NCBI GenBank assembly: GCA_030427405.1
Contig: JAUHXK010000002.1
Location: forward strand, 1 to 64,000
DNA length: 64,000 nt
Direction of reading: 5' to 3'
From: Alphaproteobacteria bacterium
Lineage (GTDB): Bacteria; Pseudomonadota; Alphaproteobacteria; Rhodobacterales; Rhodobacteraceae
Shown: positions 17,078 to 25,587 of the stretch, piece by piece
Layout of the letters: each line of letters starts with the position of its first letter
Numbering within the stretch: the stretch's first letter is position 1
The notes under the pieces: generated by a model
Databases searched by the model: none
Told to the model about the DNA's origin: nothing
Seen by the model: only the letters and a program-made list of their open reading frames with translations
Translations under genes and position numbers: made by a program

Positions 17078-17527
17078 TTACTTCACCTCGATGCCCATGG
17101 AGCGGGCCGAGCCCAGGATGATCTGCATTGCGCCTTCGACGTCGTTGGCGTTCAGATCTTTCATTTTGGCTTCGGCGATTTCGCGAACCTGCTTGGTGGT
17201 TACGGTGGCCACGGTCTCACGACCGGGGTTTTCCGCACCACGGGGGCGGTTACGCTTGCCAACCGGCTTCAGACCAGCTGCTTTTTTCAGGTAGTAAGAC
17301 GCGGGCGGCGTCTTGATGTCCATGGTAAAGGACTTGTCCTGATAATAGGTGATCACGGTCGGGCAAGGGGCGCCTTGCTCCATGTCTGCGGTCTTGGCGT
17401 TGAACGCCTTGCAGAATTCCATGATGTTGATGCCACGCTGACCCAGCGCCGGACCAACTGGCGGCGACGGGTTCGCCTGACCTGCAGGAACCTGCAGTTT
17501 CATTGTACCAGCAAGCTTCTTGGCCAT
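17078..17527 (-). CDS. rplK: 50S ribosomal protein L11
   Basis: L11 forms part of the GTPase-associated centre with 23S rRNA. It has 149 residues and starts [20 protein letters not shown], with the proline-rich [13 protein letters not shown] that contacts factors and thiopeptide antibiotics. It is the first gene of rplK-rplA. Confidence 0.99.
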   Translation of the reverse strand: MAKKLAGTMKLQVPAGQANPSPPVGPALGQRGINIMEFCKAFNAKTADMEQGAPCPTVITYYQDKSFTMDIKTPPASYYLKKAAGLKPVGKRNRPRGAENPGRETVATVTTKQVREIAEAKMKDLNANDVEGAMQIILGSARSMGIEVK

Positions 17528-17651
17528 TTGGTTTTCCTTTCAACTAAGTCGGGGCGCGCCCCAACCAGATTATGTTGCGTGGTCCGGCCCGGGATCGCGA
17601 TCCCGGCAACCTCCCACGAGAGAATCTCGCCCGAAGACGATAAAGGCGGCG

Positions 17652-17679
17652 TTTATAGGGGAATGCGGGGGTTGGCAAG
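17652..17679 (-). promoter_or_regulatory. Probable rplK promoter
   Basis: The minus strand reads CTTGCCA, then about 15 bases, then TATAAA (complement of 17652-17657). The spacing is a little short for a classical sigma-70 promoter but the TATAAA is strong. The 341-base gap 17528-17868 otherwise contains only the rplK leader and the nusG terminator. Confidence 0.5.
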
Positions 17680-17811
17680 GGGTGCGTGTCACCGGTTTGC
17701 ACGATTATGACGAAGCACCAGGGTCACGACTTAAGGCCAAAAATTGACACCCGGATTTTCTTGGCGAAGGCGCAGTAGCGCGCATAATTCCGCGTGCCAC
17801 CGCAATTTGAC

Positions 17812-17844
17812 AAAAACGCCGCGCTGCTCGGGGGCAACACGGCG
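17812..17844 (-). terminator. Terminator of secE-nusG
   Basis: Arms CGCCGCG (17817-17823) and CACGGCG (17838-17844) form a 7-bp stem with one G-U pair; in the minus-strand direction TTTTT (complement of 17812-17816) follows. It lies 25 bases after the nusG stop. Confidence 0.65.
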
Positions 17845-17868
17845 CTGAAACACGAGACTGCGGAACGC

Positions 17869-18402
17869 TTAGCCCTGCTTGGTGACCTGCGTAAAGTCCA
17901 GCTCGACCGGGGTTTCCCGACCAAAGATCGAGACCGAAACCTTCAGCTTCTGGTTCTCGTCGTCCACGCCTTCGACCATGCCGTCGAAATCCTCGAACGG
18001 GCCGTCGTTTACCTTGACCTTTTCGCCGATCTCAAAGCTGATCATCAGCTTGGGCGCTTCTTCGCCTTCCTGAACGCGGTTCAGGATCTGGTTCACCTCG
18101 GCGTCGCGCATCGGCATCGGGCGACCTTGCGGACCCAGGAAGCCGGTGACGCGGTTGATCGAGTTGATCAGGTGATAGCCCTGGTCAGACATTTCCATAT
18201 GCACCAGCACATAGCCGGGCATGAAACGGCGCTCGGTCGTGACCTTCTTGCCCCGGCGCACTTCGATCACCTCTTCGGTGGGCACCAGAACCTCGTCGAT
18301 GTCATCCTCAAGGCCCTGTTCGGCCACCGACGTGCGGATCTGCTCTGCGATCTTCTTTTCGAAATTCGAAAGAACGCTGACCGAGTACCACCGTTTCGCC
18401 AT
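17869..18402 (-). CDS. nusG: Transcription termination/antitermination factor NusG
   Basis: NusG binds the RNA polymerase clamp and couples it to Rho or the ribosome. The chosen ATG at 18402 ([20 protein letters not shown]) gives 177 residues; the frame is open 14 codons further but without family support. The NGN domain occupies roughly residues 1-115, and the C-terminal KOW domain includes [16 protein letters not shown]. It lies 191 bases after secE in the usual secE-nusG-rplK order. Confidence 0.98.
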   Translation of the reverse strand: MAKRWYSVSVLSNFEKKIAEQIRTSVAEQGLEDDIDEVLVPTEEVIEVRRGKKVTTERRFMPGYVLVHMEMSDQGYHLINSINRVTGFLGPQGRPMPMRDAEVNQILNRVQEGEEAPKLMISFEIGEKVKVNDGPFEDFDGMVEGVDDENQKLKVSVSIFGRETPVELDFTQVTKQG

Positions 18403-18593
18403 GAACCTGTCGTCCTTGTTTGCCTTCGGCGCAATCGATCGCACCGGTATTGAATTACTGTCGCATCACCCGGAATAAAAAGCGGCGCGCGGTCCGAATC
18501 GCCGCACGCCCATTCCGAATAGTCCCGCGTCACCTACTCTGACATCGCGCGGGGCGCAAGGGGTCAGTGGCGTCCCGGCCCGTCTGAACAGGC

Positions 18594-18791
18594 TTAGCCG
18601 AAGGCCCCGAGGATCAGTTGCAGACCGCCCCGAATACCAAGATCAACCAAAGCAAAGAACACGGCTGTCAGGGCCGCCATGATGAACACCATGACCGTGG
18701 TCAACAGGACTTCGCGCCGGGTCGGCCAAACGACCTTTGCGACTTCGGCTCGGACCTGCTGAATGAACTGGATCGGGTTGATGGTGGCCAT
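18594..18791 (-). CDS. secE: Preprotein translocase subunit SecE
   Basis: This is the small essential subunit of the SecYEG channel, 65 residues with a single membrane helix, the short form usual in alphaproteobacteria. The amphipathic helix (QQVRAEVAKVVWPTRREVL) precedes the transmembrane segment at about residues 30-50. It is the start of the ribosomal/transcription block; the next leftward genes are nusG and rplK. Confidence 0.97.
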   Translation of the reverse strand: MATINPIQFIQQVRAEVAKVVWPTRREVLLTTVMVFIMAALTAVFFALVDLGIRGGLQLILGAFG

Positions 18792-18895
18792 TTGGCATCT
18801 ACTTTCTGCTAGCGATTGCGCCGGACATAGCCGGGCATTGAGGCAATTTCAAGGGCACATGGCCCGACCTTTGGGGGATTGCCCCGCGCGACGTT

Positions 18896-19054
18896 TCAGG
18901 GTTTCGGGCGATCGTCCCATTCGTCGCTCAGTATCCGGCGCGAGTCGCCCTCGGGGTCATCATACTGGTTCGACCGGACCGTGTAGATAAATGCGACAAG
19001 CCCTACGCCGCCCAGAAACAGCGAGATCGGAATAAGATAGGCAAGAACTTCCAT
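18896..19054 (-). CDS. ccoS: Cbb3 oxidase maturation protein CcoS (FixS)
   Basis: This is a 52-residue gene. It has one N-terminal membrane helix (about residues 4-25, MEVLAYLIPISLFLGGVGL) followed by an acidic cytoplasmic tail with the YDDPEGD segment typical of CcoS. It begins 5 bases after the ccoI stop. CcoS is required for cofactor insertion into cbb3-type cytochrome oxidase. It closes the ccoG-ccoH-ccoI-ccoS operon. Confidence 0.93.
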   Translation of the reverse strand: MEVLAYLIPISLFLGGVGLVAFIYTVRSNQYDDPEGDSRRILSDEWDDRPKP

Positions 19055-19059
19055 TCAGG

Positions 19060-21237
19060 TCACCTCAGCCGCAGGGCATTCAGGGATACGGTAATCGACG
19101 AGGTCGACATCGCCAGGGCCGCGATCAAGGGCGTCGCCAGACCTGCCACGGCCAGCGGCACCGCAATCACGTTGTATATGGTGGCAATACGAAAGTTCTC
19201 GCGTATGCGCCGGGTGGCTTTTTCGGCCGTTTTGCAGGCCTCGGCGATCGGTGCCAGATCGTTGCCCAGCAACACGATATCCGACGCAACTCGCGCAGCA
19301 TCCAAGGCGGTCGCTGGTGAAATCGAGACATGCGCCGCCGCCAGCGCGGCCGTGTCGTTCAGCCCGTCGCCCACCATCAGGACCCGGCGGCCCTGTTCCG
19401 TCAGCGCCCGTATCTTGCCCGCTTTTTCCTGCGGCAGGGCCTCGGCGACCCAATCCCGAATTCCCAGTTTCCCTGCCAATTCTTCGACGGCCCCCTGCGT
19501 GTCGCCGGACAGAAGGACAACCGTTTTGCCCGCCCGGTGAAACGCCTCGACCGCGGCGGCCGCGCCGGGGCGCAGGGAATCGGCAAAGTGGAACCCCGTC
19601 GGCGCACCATCGCCCGTTGCCAGCCAGGCACTTGTCCCGGACCCGCCCTCGGCACCGACCCAGGCGGCGCGGCCCAACCGGACCCGCTGCCCGTCGAACG
19701 TGGCCTCGGTTCCGAAACCGGGAACCTCGACAAGGTTGCTGATCGTTGCGGGCCGGACCCCGGCATCGCGCGCGGCCCGCGCCAGTGAAACGGACAGCGG
19801 GTGCGACGACCCATCGGCCAGGGCCAGGGCAATGGCAAGGTCAGAGGGGGTCTGGTCTTTCAGGTTGACCAACTCGGGCGTGCCTTCAGTCAAGGTTCCG
19901 GTCTTGTCGAAAACGACGGTGTCCACCTCGGCCAGCCGTTCCAGCGCGGTGGCGTGCTTGATCAGCATCCCCTTGCGAAACAGCCGCCCAGACGCCGCCG
20001 TGGTCACCGCAGGCACGGCCAGCCCCAACGCGCAGGGGCAGGTAATGATCAAGACGGCGGCCGCAATGTTCAGCGCGGTTCGCATGTCGCCCGAATAGAT
20101 ATACCAGCCCACAAAGCTGAGTGCCGACAGAATATGCACGCCCGGCGCATAAAGTTTGGCAGCCTTGTCCGCCAGCGACGTATACCGCGACCGGCCCGAC
20201 TCGGCGACGGCCACAAGGTCGGCCATCCGGTGCAGCGACGTATCGGTCCCGACCGCGGTCGCGCGTATCGTCAGGGGGCCGGTCAGGTTGACTTCGCCTG
20301 CGCTGACGGTTTGCCCGGTTTCGGCAAAGACCGGAACGGTTTCGCCAGTCAAAAGCGACCGGTCCAGTTCAGACTGCCCCGAAATGATTTGTCCATCGAC
20401 CGGCATGCGGCCTCCGGGCCGGACCAGCACATGGTCGCCCACGGCCAAAGAACCGACAGCGACCTCATGTTCCCGGCCATCAATCACCCGGATCGCACGC
20501 GGAACCTCAAGCGCGGTCAGCTCTTCGGCGGCCGAGCGCGCGGCCGCACGGGTCCGGTAATCCAGATACCGCCCGGCCAGCAGGAAAAACGTCAATGTCA
20601 GCGCCGCATCGAAATAGGCATGCGCACCGCTCAGCGCCGTTTCCCAAAGCGACGTTGCAAGGGCCAGCAGGATGGCCAGAACGATCGGCACATCCATGTT
20701 CAGCCGCCGAACGCGCAAGGCGCTCCAGGCATTGATGAAAAACGGTTGCGCGGAAAAGGCGATGGCCGGCAGGGCGATGGCTGCGGAAATCCAGTGGAAC
20801 ATGTCCCGCGTCGCGTCCGTCGCCCCCGACCAGACCGACACCGACAAGAGCATGACGTTCATCGATGCGAACCCTGCCACGGCCAGCCGCATCAACAGGT
20901 CTCGCCCGGCCTTGTCGGTTTGGGTTGCCGACAGGGCGCCCGTATCCAGCTCATGCGCCTCGAATCCTGCCTGCCCCAGGACCGGAATCAAATCGGCCGC
21001 GCGAACCCCCGCAGCGGCCTTGATCATGGCCCGCTTGAGGGTCAGGTTTACCCGCGCATCCTCGACCCCCGGACAGGCGTTCAGTTCGCGTTCAACCGTC
21101 GCGATACAGGCCGAGCAGTGAATACCCGGCAGGGACAGCGCAATCTGGACATCCTCGGACATTGGCCGCGCGGGTTCGGCCGGTGCGGCAAGGCATCCGG
21201 GGCAAGCAGCCGTTCCAGTGGTCAACTGCGCAGTCAT
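19060..21237 (-). CDS. ccoI: Copper-translocating P1B-type ATPase CcoI (FixI)
   Basis: This 725-residue membrane pump exports Cu(I) for assembly of the cbb3 oxidase. It has a Cys-rich N-terminus, a heavy-metal-associated domain with HCSAC (C41, C44), the membrane metal site CPC (C400-C402), the phosphorylation motif DKTGT (D444), the HP motif in SSHPLS and the hinge GDGLNDTAAL. The gene lies 2 bases after ccoH and 5 before ccoS, which with the CPC motif assigns it to the CcoI/CopA2 type rather than a general copper-detoxification ATPase. Confidence 0.97.
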   Translation of the reverse strand: MTAQLTTGTAACPGCLAAPAEPARPMSEDVQIALSLPGIHCSACIATVERELNACPGVEDARVNLTLKRAMIKAAAGVRAADLIPVLGQAGFEAHELDTGALSATQTDKAGRDLLMRLAVAGFASMNVMLLSVSVWSGATDATRDMFHWISAAIALPAIAFSAQPFFINAWSALRVRRLNMDVPIVLAILLALATSLWETALSGAHAYFDAALTLTFFLLAGRYLDYRTRAAARSAAEELTALEVPRAIRVIDGREHEVAVGSLAVGDHVLVRPGGRMPVDGQIISGQSELDRSLLTGETVPVFAETGQTVSAGEVNLTGPLTIRATAVGTDTSLHRMADLVAVAESGRSRYTSLADKAAKLYAPGVHILSALSFVGWYIYSGDMRTALNIAAAVLIITCPCALGLAVPAVTTAASGRLFRKGMLIKHATALERLAEVDTVVFDKTGTLTEGTPELVNLKDQTPSDLAIALALADGSSHPLSVSLARAARDAGVRPATISNLVEVPGFGTEATFDGQRVRLGRAAWVGAEGGSGTSAWLATGDGAPTGFHFADSLRPGAAAAVEAFHRAGKTVVLLSGDTQGAVEELAGKLGIRDWVAEALPQEKAGKIRALTEQGRRVLMVGDGLNDTAALAAAHVSISPATALDAARVASDIVLLGNDLAPIAEACKTAEKATRRIRENFRIATIYNVIAVPLAVAGLATPLIAALAMSTSSITVSLNALRLR

Positions 21238-21239
21238 GC

Positions 21240-21698
21240 CTAGCCCTTTACATACAGCGGAATGCGCCGCGTGAACTCGGCACCATCGTGGTCGCGGGCA
21301 ACCAGGCGGATATTCCAGTTGCCTTCATTCAGGGCGGCCGGTGCGGAATAGGCTGTCCCGTCAAACGTAAAGTCTGGGGCGAAGTCTTCGCGCACATGGG
21401 TGGCGCGCCCGACGACAGCCTGCAATTCAGAAACCCGAACCGGCACGCCCTGTTCATCGGTGATATACAAGATCAGCAGACCGCCCGCGGTTTCCGCCCG
21501 GGCATCCCAGCCCAAGGCCTGCTGCTCTTGCAGGCGGTCATTGAACTCCTGGCTGGCAACATACGAGTTCTTGACCTCGAGCCCCGGAAACGTCTTGACG
21601 GCGCTATAGGCCAGGACAAGGTTGACCGCGATGATCACGCCAAAGGCCGCCACAAAGACGGCCAATGCGTGTTTTCCGGTAAATTGACGCTCAGCCAT
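21240..21698 (-). CDS. ccoH: Cbb3 oxidase assembly protein CcoH (FixH)
   Basis: The product has 152 residues with one N-terminal membrane helix (about residues 10-30, ALAVFVAAFGVIIAVNLVLA) and a periplasmic beta-rich domain typical of FixH, ending IPLYVKG. It helps assemble the cbb3 oxidase. It lies tightly between ccoG (2 bases) and ccoI (2 bases). Confidence 0.95.
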   Translation of the reverse strand: MAERQFTGKHALAVFVAAFGVIIAVNLVLAYSAVKTFPGLEVKNSYVASQEFNDRLQEQQALGWDARAETAGGLLILYITDEQGVPVRVSELQAVVGRATHVREDFAPDFTFDGTAYSAPAALNEGNWNIRLVARDHDGAEFTRRIPLYVKG

Positions 21699-21700
21699 GC

Positions 21701-23128
21701 CTAGTTTCCTCGTCCATTGAAGGTGGTGTCCTTGTAGGCGCGTTCACCGCTGACCAGGTCCTCGACCCAGATGCGAACCGGCGTCGCATCCGCACCCGCG
21801 GGCCCGGTGTCCTTGGATGCCACAACATAGACCCGTGTCAACTGCGCGGTGTCGGCGGTGACATTGACAGTGTCGATCTGCGTGCCCTCGATTTCAAGCT
21901 TCAGCGCCGGGTCCCCGGCAAGGGTCAGTTTGAACAAGCGGTCCTCGCCATGCTTGTTGCGCAGCCGCACGTCATATGTATTGCGGATCGAGCCGTCGGA
22001 CATGGTCACAAAGGTCGGGTTGCGCACCGGTGCCACCGTCAGGTCGATGTCGGACCGAATGAACAGCGCAAACAGCAGACCGAACCCAACAAGCGACCAC
22101 AGGGACGTGTACAGAATCGTGCGCGCACGGAAGATATGTTTCCAGACGCTTTTCGGCGGCTCGCCTGCCCGCTCGCGCCCTTCGTCGCTGAGCGCCATGT
22201 AGTCGATGAGCCCGCGCGGCTTGCCGACCTTGGCCATCATGTCGTCGCACGCATCGATACACAGCGCGCAGGTGATGCATTCCAGCTGCTGGCCGTCCCG
22301 GATGTCGATCCCCACCGGGCAGACGTTTACGCATGCCATGCAGTCGATACAGTCCCCCAGGTCTGAGTCCGCCTGCCGCTTGCCCTTGCCGCGCGGCTCG
22401 CCCCGCCATTCGCGGTATCCGACGACCAGCGTGTCTTCGTCCATCATCGCGGCCTGAATGCGCGGCCAGGGGCATGCATAGATGCAAATCTGTTCACGCG
22501 CGAAGCCGCCAAAGAAAAACGTCGTGGCGGTCAGGATCAGCATGGTCGTATAGGCAACAGGGTGCGCGTTGCCCGTGACCAGGTCACGCAACAGCGTCGG
22601 CGCATCCGCAAAATAGAACACCCACGCCCCGCCGGTCGCCAGCCCGATCAGGAACCAGGCCGTCCATTTCGTCACCCTCAGCCGTGCCTTGCGGAAATCC
22701 ATCTTTTTCTGGCGATGCAGGCGCAGGCGGGCGTTTCTGTCCCCTTCGATCCAGCGTTCAACCAGAATGAACAGATCCGTCCAGACAGTTTGCGGGCAGG
22801 CATAGCCGCACCAAACGCGCCCCAAAGCCGAGGTGAACAGAAAGAGGCCGAGGCCGGCCATGATCAACAGCCCCGCAACGAAGTAAAACTCGTGCGGCCA
22901 GATCTCGATCCAGAAGAAATAGAACCGCCGATTGGCCAGGTCCAGCAATACGGCCTGATCCGGTAGGCTGGGGCCGCGATCCCACCGAAACCAGGGTGTC
23001 ACGTAGTAAATCCCAAGCGTGACGATCAGAATAAGCCATTTGAGGTTTCTGAACGGCCCGGACACACGTCTGGGGAAAATCGGCTCCCTGGCAGCATACA
23101 GGCTGGGGGCGGGGTTCGAATCGCTCAC
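21701..23128 (-). CDS. ccoG: Cytochrome c oxidase accessory protein CcoG (RdxA/FixG)
   Basis: This is a polytopic iron-sulfur membrane protein of 475 residues involved in copper reduction and insertion for cbb3 oxidase. It has several N-terminal membrane helices, a CGYACPQTVW segment, two 4Fe-4S motifs (CIDCMACVNVCPVGID and CITCALCIDACDDMM) and a C-terminal Ig-like FixG domain. An exact FNR box lies 62 bases upstream of the ATG, so FnrL control of the ccoGHIS operon is likely. Confidence 0.98.
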   Translation of the reverse strand: MSDSNPAPSLYAAREPIFPRRVSGPFRNLKWLILIVTLGIYYVTPWFRWDRGPSLPDQAVLLDLANRRFYFFWIEIWPHEFYFVAGLLIMAGLGLFLFTSALGRVWCGYACPQTVWTDLFILVERWIEGDRNARLRLHRQKKMDFRKARLRVTKWTAWFLIGLATGGAWVFYFADAPTLLRDLVTGNAHPVAYTTMLILTATTFFFGGFAREQICIYACPWPRIQAAMMDEDTLVVGYREWRGEPRGKGKRQADSDLGDCIDCMACVNVCPVGIDIRDGQQLECITCALCIDACDDMMAKVGKPRGLIDYMALSDEGRERAGEPPKSVWKHIFRARTILYTSLWSLVGFGLLFALFIRSDIDLTVAPVRNPTFVTMSDGSIRNTYDVRLRNKHGEDRLFKLTLAGDPALKLEIEGTQIDTVNVTADTAQLTRVYVVASKDTGPAGADATPVRIWVEDLVSGERAYKDTTFNGRGN

Positions 23129-23190
23129 TGGCTGGCTCCGGATCTGGCAATTTGTCAGGCGACTTGTCCCAGATCATACACCCGCCAACT

Positions 23191-23204
23191 TTGATTTGGG
23201 TCAA
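23191..23204 (-). promoter_or_regulatory. FNR/FnrL box upstream of ccoG
   Basis: TTGAT-TTGG-GTCAA on the plus strand (TTGAC-CCAA-ATCAA on the minus) is an exact TTGAY-N4-RTCAA palindrome. It lies between ccoG and the LysR gene, centred about 69 bases upstream of the ccoG start. Confidence 0.88.
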
Positions 23205-23239
23205 AAGCACATCACAAAGACACCTTTTGTCACAGGCCG

Positions 23240-24115
23240 TCACATGCGATCGACCTGCCGCCTGAGCCAGCGGACGAATATTTTGGCCGAAGCACGCAGC
23301 GGCGCGGGCCCTGTCACGATGTGATACCCACGCTCGTCAGGTTCGGAAAACAGCTGGACGACGCGGCCTGCGGCGATGTCGGGCTCGACAAAATGCCGCA
23401 CGGTGGCCGACACCCCCTGACCGGCGCGCAGCCCCTCCAGCAACAGGTTTCCCGGCAACGCGATACGGCCGGCATTGGGCCCATGACCAACCCCGTGGCG
23501 CGCCAGCCAGGTCGTTGCCTCGGTGGTGCCGAATTCTTCGAGCCACGGCAGGGCGCCAAGGTCAGATGGTGTCCAATCCGATTTGCCCTTCAGCAGGCTG
23601 GGCGCTGCAACGACCACAACCGGACTGCGCAGCAACATTTCCGCCTGAACCCCGGGCCATCCGCCAGCGCCATAGCGGATCGCAATATCGACACCGCCCG
23701 GTTGCAGGCTGACCAATTGCGGGGACGGGTCCAGCGCCAGGTCAATTTCGGGGTGGCGGGCCTGAAACTCGGGCAAGCGCGGCATCAGCCAGGATGCGGC
23801 AAAGGATGCTGTCAAAGAGACATGAACCGGCCGGTCTTCTGTCCGTTTCATCACATCGGCAACCGCCGTCCCGATCGCGCCGAACCCAAGTTGCAAAGCC
23901 TGCGCCAGCCGCTCTCCTTCGGCGGTCAGAACCAGGGCCTTTCCGCTGCGATCCAGCAAGCCGACACCAAGATGTTTTTCAAGGCCCCGCAATTGCTGGC
24001 TGATAGCGGCGTGACTGACGTTAAGAGCCCGCCCGGCCTGAACGACATTTCCTGTCTCAGCAAAAGCTGCAAATGCCCTAAGCGCGGCCAAGGGCGGCAT
24101 CTTTAACCAGTCCAT
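23240..24115 (-). CDS. LysR-family transcriptional regulator (GcvA-like)
   Basis: The product has 291 residues. An N-terminal winged helix-turn-helix (ALRAFAAFAETGNVVQAGRA, then LNVSHAAISQQLRGLEKHLG) is followed by a substrate-binding effector domain (about residues 95-290). The opening PPLAALRAF resembles the GcvA/AmpR branch. The chosen ATG is at 24115, but a perfect dyad (24114-24136) overlaps it, and a second in-frame Met at 24100 (MPPLAAL) is possible. The gene stands between the two cbb3 operons, which are usually adjacent. Its inducer and targets cannot be told. Confidence 0.9.
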   Translation of the reverse strand: MDWLKMPPLAALRAFAAFAETGNVVQAGRALNVSHAAISQQLRGLEKHLGVGLLDRSGKALVLTAEGERLAQALQLGFGAIGTAVADVMKRTEDRPVHVSLTASFAASWLMPRLPEFQARHPEIDLALDPSPQLVSLQPGGVDIAIRYGAGGWPGVQAEMLLRSPVVVVAAPSLLKGKSDWTPSDLGALPWLEEFGTTEATTWLARHGVGHGPNAGRIALPGNLLLEGLRAGQGVSATVRHFVEPDIAAGRVVQLFSEPDERGYHIVTGPAPLRASAKIFVRWLRRQVDRM

Positions 24116-24136
24116 ATGTAATCCATGCTTACATAT
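24114..24136. promoter_or_regulatory. Perfect dyad at the LysR start, candidate operator
   Basis: Eight-base arms ATATGTAA and TTACATAT flank a 7-base spacer, matching the T-N11-A layout of LysR-type binding sites. The left arm overlaps the LysR initiation codon and the site faces a small divergent ORF 80 bases away. Autoregulation is inferred. Confidence 0.7.
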
Positions 24137-24217
24137 ACAAATATCGTTTAAGTCGCATTATTCGCCCAATAGGTCAATTGTATTGGCATGAATGAACCCA
24201 AACCGGAGGGATGCAAG

Positions 24218-24379
24218 ATGCTCTCGATCTATGCTGATACTTTCATGACCGCTACCAGGACCAATGCCCCCAAACTGCGCCAGGTTCCGCGCGCGACCCC
24301 GAGCAAGCGCAAAAAATGGTCGGCGCCGGATCATTGGAAACTGCGCTTCCGCCCCGAGATCGACCCGAACAACCTGTGA
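24218..24379 (+). CDS. Small basic protein of unknown function, divergent from LysR
   Basis: This is a 53-residue reading frame beginning MLSIYADTFMTATRTNAPKL. It is preceded by GGAGGG with 7-base spacing, which favours this ATG over the one at 24188 that would add ten residues. The middle is rich in Arg, Lys and Pro (VPRATPSKRKKWSAP) and there is no membrane segment. I recognise no family. The good ribosome-binding site and its position opposite the LysR gene, with a dyad between, support it being real and a LysR target; otherwise the evidence is weak. Confidence 0.5.
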   Translation: MLSIYADTFMTATRTNAPKLRQVPRATPSKRKKWSAPDHWKLRFRPEIDPNNL

Positions 24380-24441
24380 TCGCCCCCCTGAACGCATTCT
24401 GGACGGAGGCAGACGCAGGCGGTATTTCCAAGAAAGAAGTT

Positions 24442-24489
24442 GGCACCGGCTGTTCAGGAAACGCGCGAACAGATGGAACAGCCGGTGCC
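24442..24489 (-). terminator. Long inverted repeat downstream of ccoP
   Basis: A perfect 14-bp inverted repeat (GGCACCGGCTGTTC with GAACAGCCGGTGCC) encloses a 20-base loop, 44 bases past the ccoP stop. A second 9-bp stem (about 24495-24520) lies between it and ccoP. The minus-strand sequence after the repeat is pyrimidine-rich (AACTTCTTTCTT) rather than a clean T-tract. Likely 3' end formation or mRNA protection for ccoNOQP; it may also end the small plus-strand ORF. Confidence 0.55.
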
Positions 24490-24532
24490 GTACCCTTCGG
24501 GCAGCGAACCGCCCGGAGGTATTCACATTGCT

Positions 24533-25396
24533 TTACTGACCACCGCCAAGCTGGTGGACATAGGCAGAGACCGCGCGGATCTGCGCGTCGCTCAGGCGGT
24601 TTTCCCAGGCAGGCATGACGCCAAAGCGGCTGTTGGTCACCGTTTCGGTCAGCGCTTCCTGATCGCCGCCAAACAACCAGATCGCGTCGGTCAGATTGGG
24701 CGCCCCCTGGTAGATGTCGCCGGTTCCGTCGTCACCATGACATGCGGCGCAATTGTCTTCGAAGACAACCTTGCCTGCCTGCGCCGCCGCATCGTCGGTC
24801 TGCGCGTTGGTCAACGACATGACATACTGCACAACCTGCGTGATCTCGTCATGTTCGAGGATCTCGCCAAAGGCCGGCATCTCGGAATAGCGCGCATCGT
24901 CGCTTTCTCCGTTGCGGATGCCATAGCTGACGGTAGTCACGATGTCGTCCAGCGTGCCGCCCCAAAGCCAGGCATCGTCCAGCAGGTTCGGAAAGCCCGG
25001 CGCGCCCTGTGCGCCCGACCCGTGGCATTGCGCACACCAGGTCCGGAACACGGCACCGCCCGAATTGACCGCGTATTGCTGCAGCTCTGCATCCGCCGAG
25101 ATTTCTTCCAGCGGTGTTTCAACAAGCCGGGCGTTCCAGGGGGCGTTCGCCTCTTCGAATGCGACCATCTCTTGCTGGACCAGTTCACGCGACGACCAGC
25201 CCAGGACACCGGCGGTTGCCGACTGCACCAGGGGCCATGCTGGGTACATGATCGAATAGATCAATCCCCAGAAAATCGTGGCGTAAAAGGTCCACAGCCA
25301 CCAGCGCGGCATGGGATTGTCAAATTCTTCGATACCGTCCCAGACGTGACCGGTCGTATTCGGGTCGCCCGCCTGCTTTTCAGGTGTCTTGCTCAT
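24533..25396 (-). CDS. ccoP: Cytochrome cbb3 oxidase subunit III (dihaem c) CcoP
   Basis: This 287-residue subunit passes electrons from cytochrome c to CcoO and CcoN. It has a cytoplasmic N-terminus with the conserved HVWDGIEEFDNPMPRWW, a membrane helix (about 33-52), and two haem c motifs, CAQCH (C121-H125) and CAACH (C216-H220). Its ATG overlaps the ccoQ stop by four bases (ATGA), so the two are translationally coupled. It is last in ccoN-O-Q-P. Confidence 0.98.
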   Translation of the reverse strand: MSKTPEKQAGDPNTTGHVWDGIEEFDNPMPRWWLWTFYATIFWGLIYSIMYPAWPLVQSATAGVLGWSSRELVQQEMVAFEEANAPWNARLVETPLEEISADAELQQYAVNSGGAVFRTWCAQCHGSGAQGAPGFPNLLDDAWLWGGTLDDIVTTVSYGIRNGESDDARYSEMPAFGEILEHDEITQVVQYVMSLTNAQTDDAAAQAGKVVFEDNCAACHGDDGTGDIYQGAPNLTDAIWLFGGDQEALTETVTNSRFGVMPAWENRLSDAQIRAVSAYVHQLGGGQ

Positions 25397-25578
25397 TGCC
25401 GCGCCTCCTTGGATGTGGCGGGTTTGTCTTGATGCCGGAACGGGATGTTTGCGGTGTCGTTGTATTCCTTGCTGGCACCGGGGCGGAAAACCCAGATGAT
25501 GATGCCGACAAAGAAGACAAACAGGACAAGCAGCATCCAGCTATCCGCGAATTGCCGTAAGAGAGTATATTCTTCCAT
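25393..25578 (-). CDS. ccoQ: Cbb3 oxidase small subunit CcoQ
   Basis: The product has 61 residues with one membrane helix (about residues 14-31, LLVLFVFFVGIIIWVF) and the FRPG motif after it, typical of CcoQ. The ATG at 25578 has AGGAGG upstream; a GTG one codon earlier is less likely. CcoQ stabilises the interaction of CcoP with the CcoNO core. It is encoded between ccoO and ccoP. Confidence 0.93.
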   Translation of the reverse strand: MEEYTLLRQFADSWMLLVLFVFFVGIIIWVFRPGASKEYNDTANIPFRHQDKPATSKEARQ

Positions 25579-25587
25579 CACACCCTC

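Noticed and set aside
18792..18895. Possible tRNA-Trp gene upstream of secE
   Set aside because: This gene is common at this position in other bacteria, but no cloverleaf or CCA-adjacent sequence is present on either strand here.
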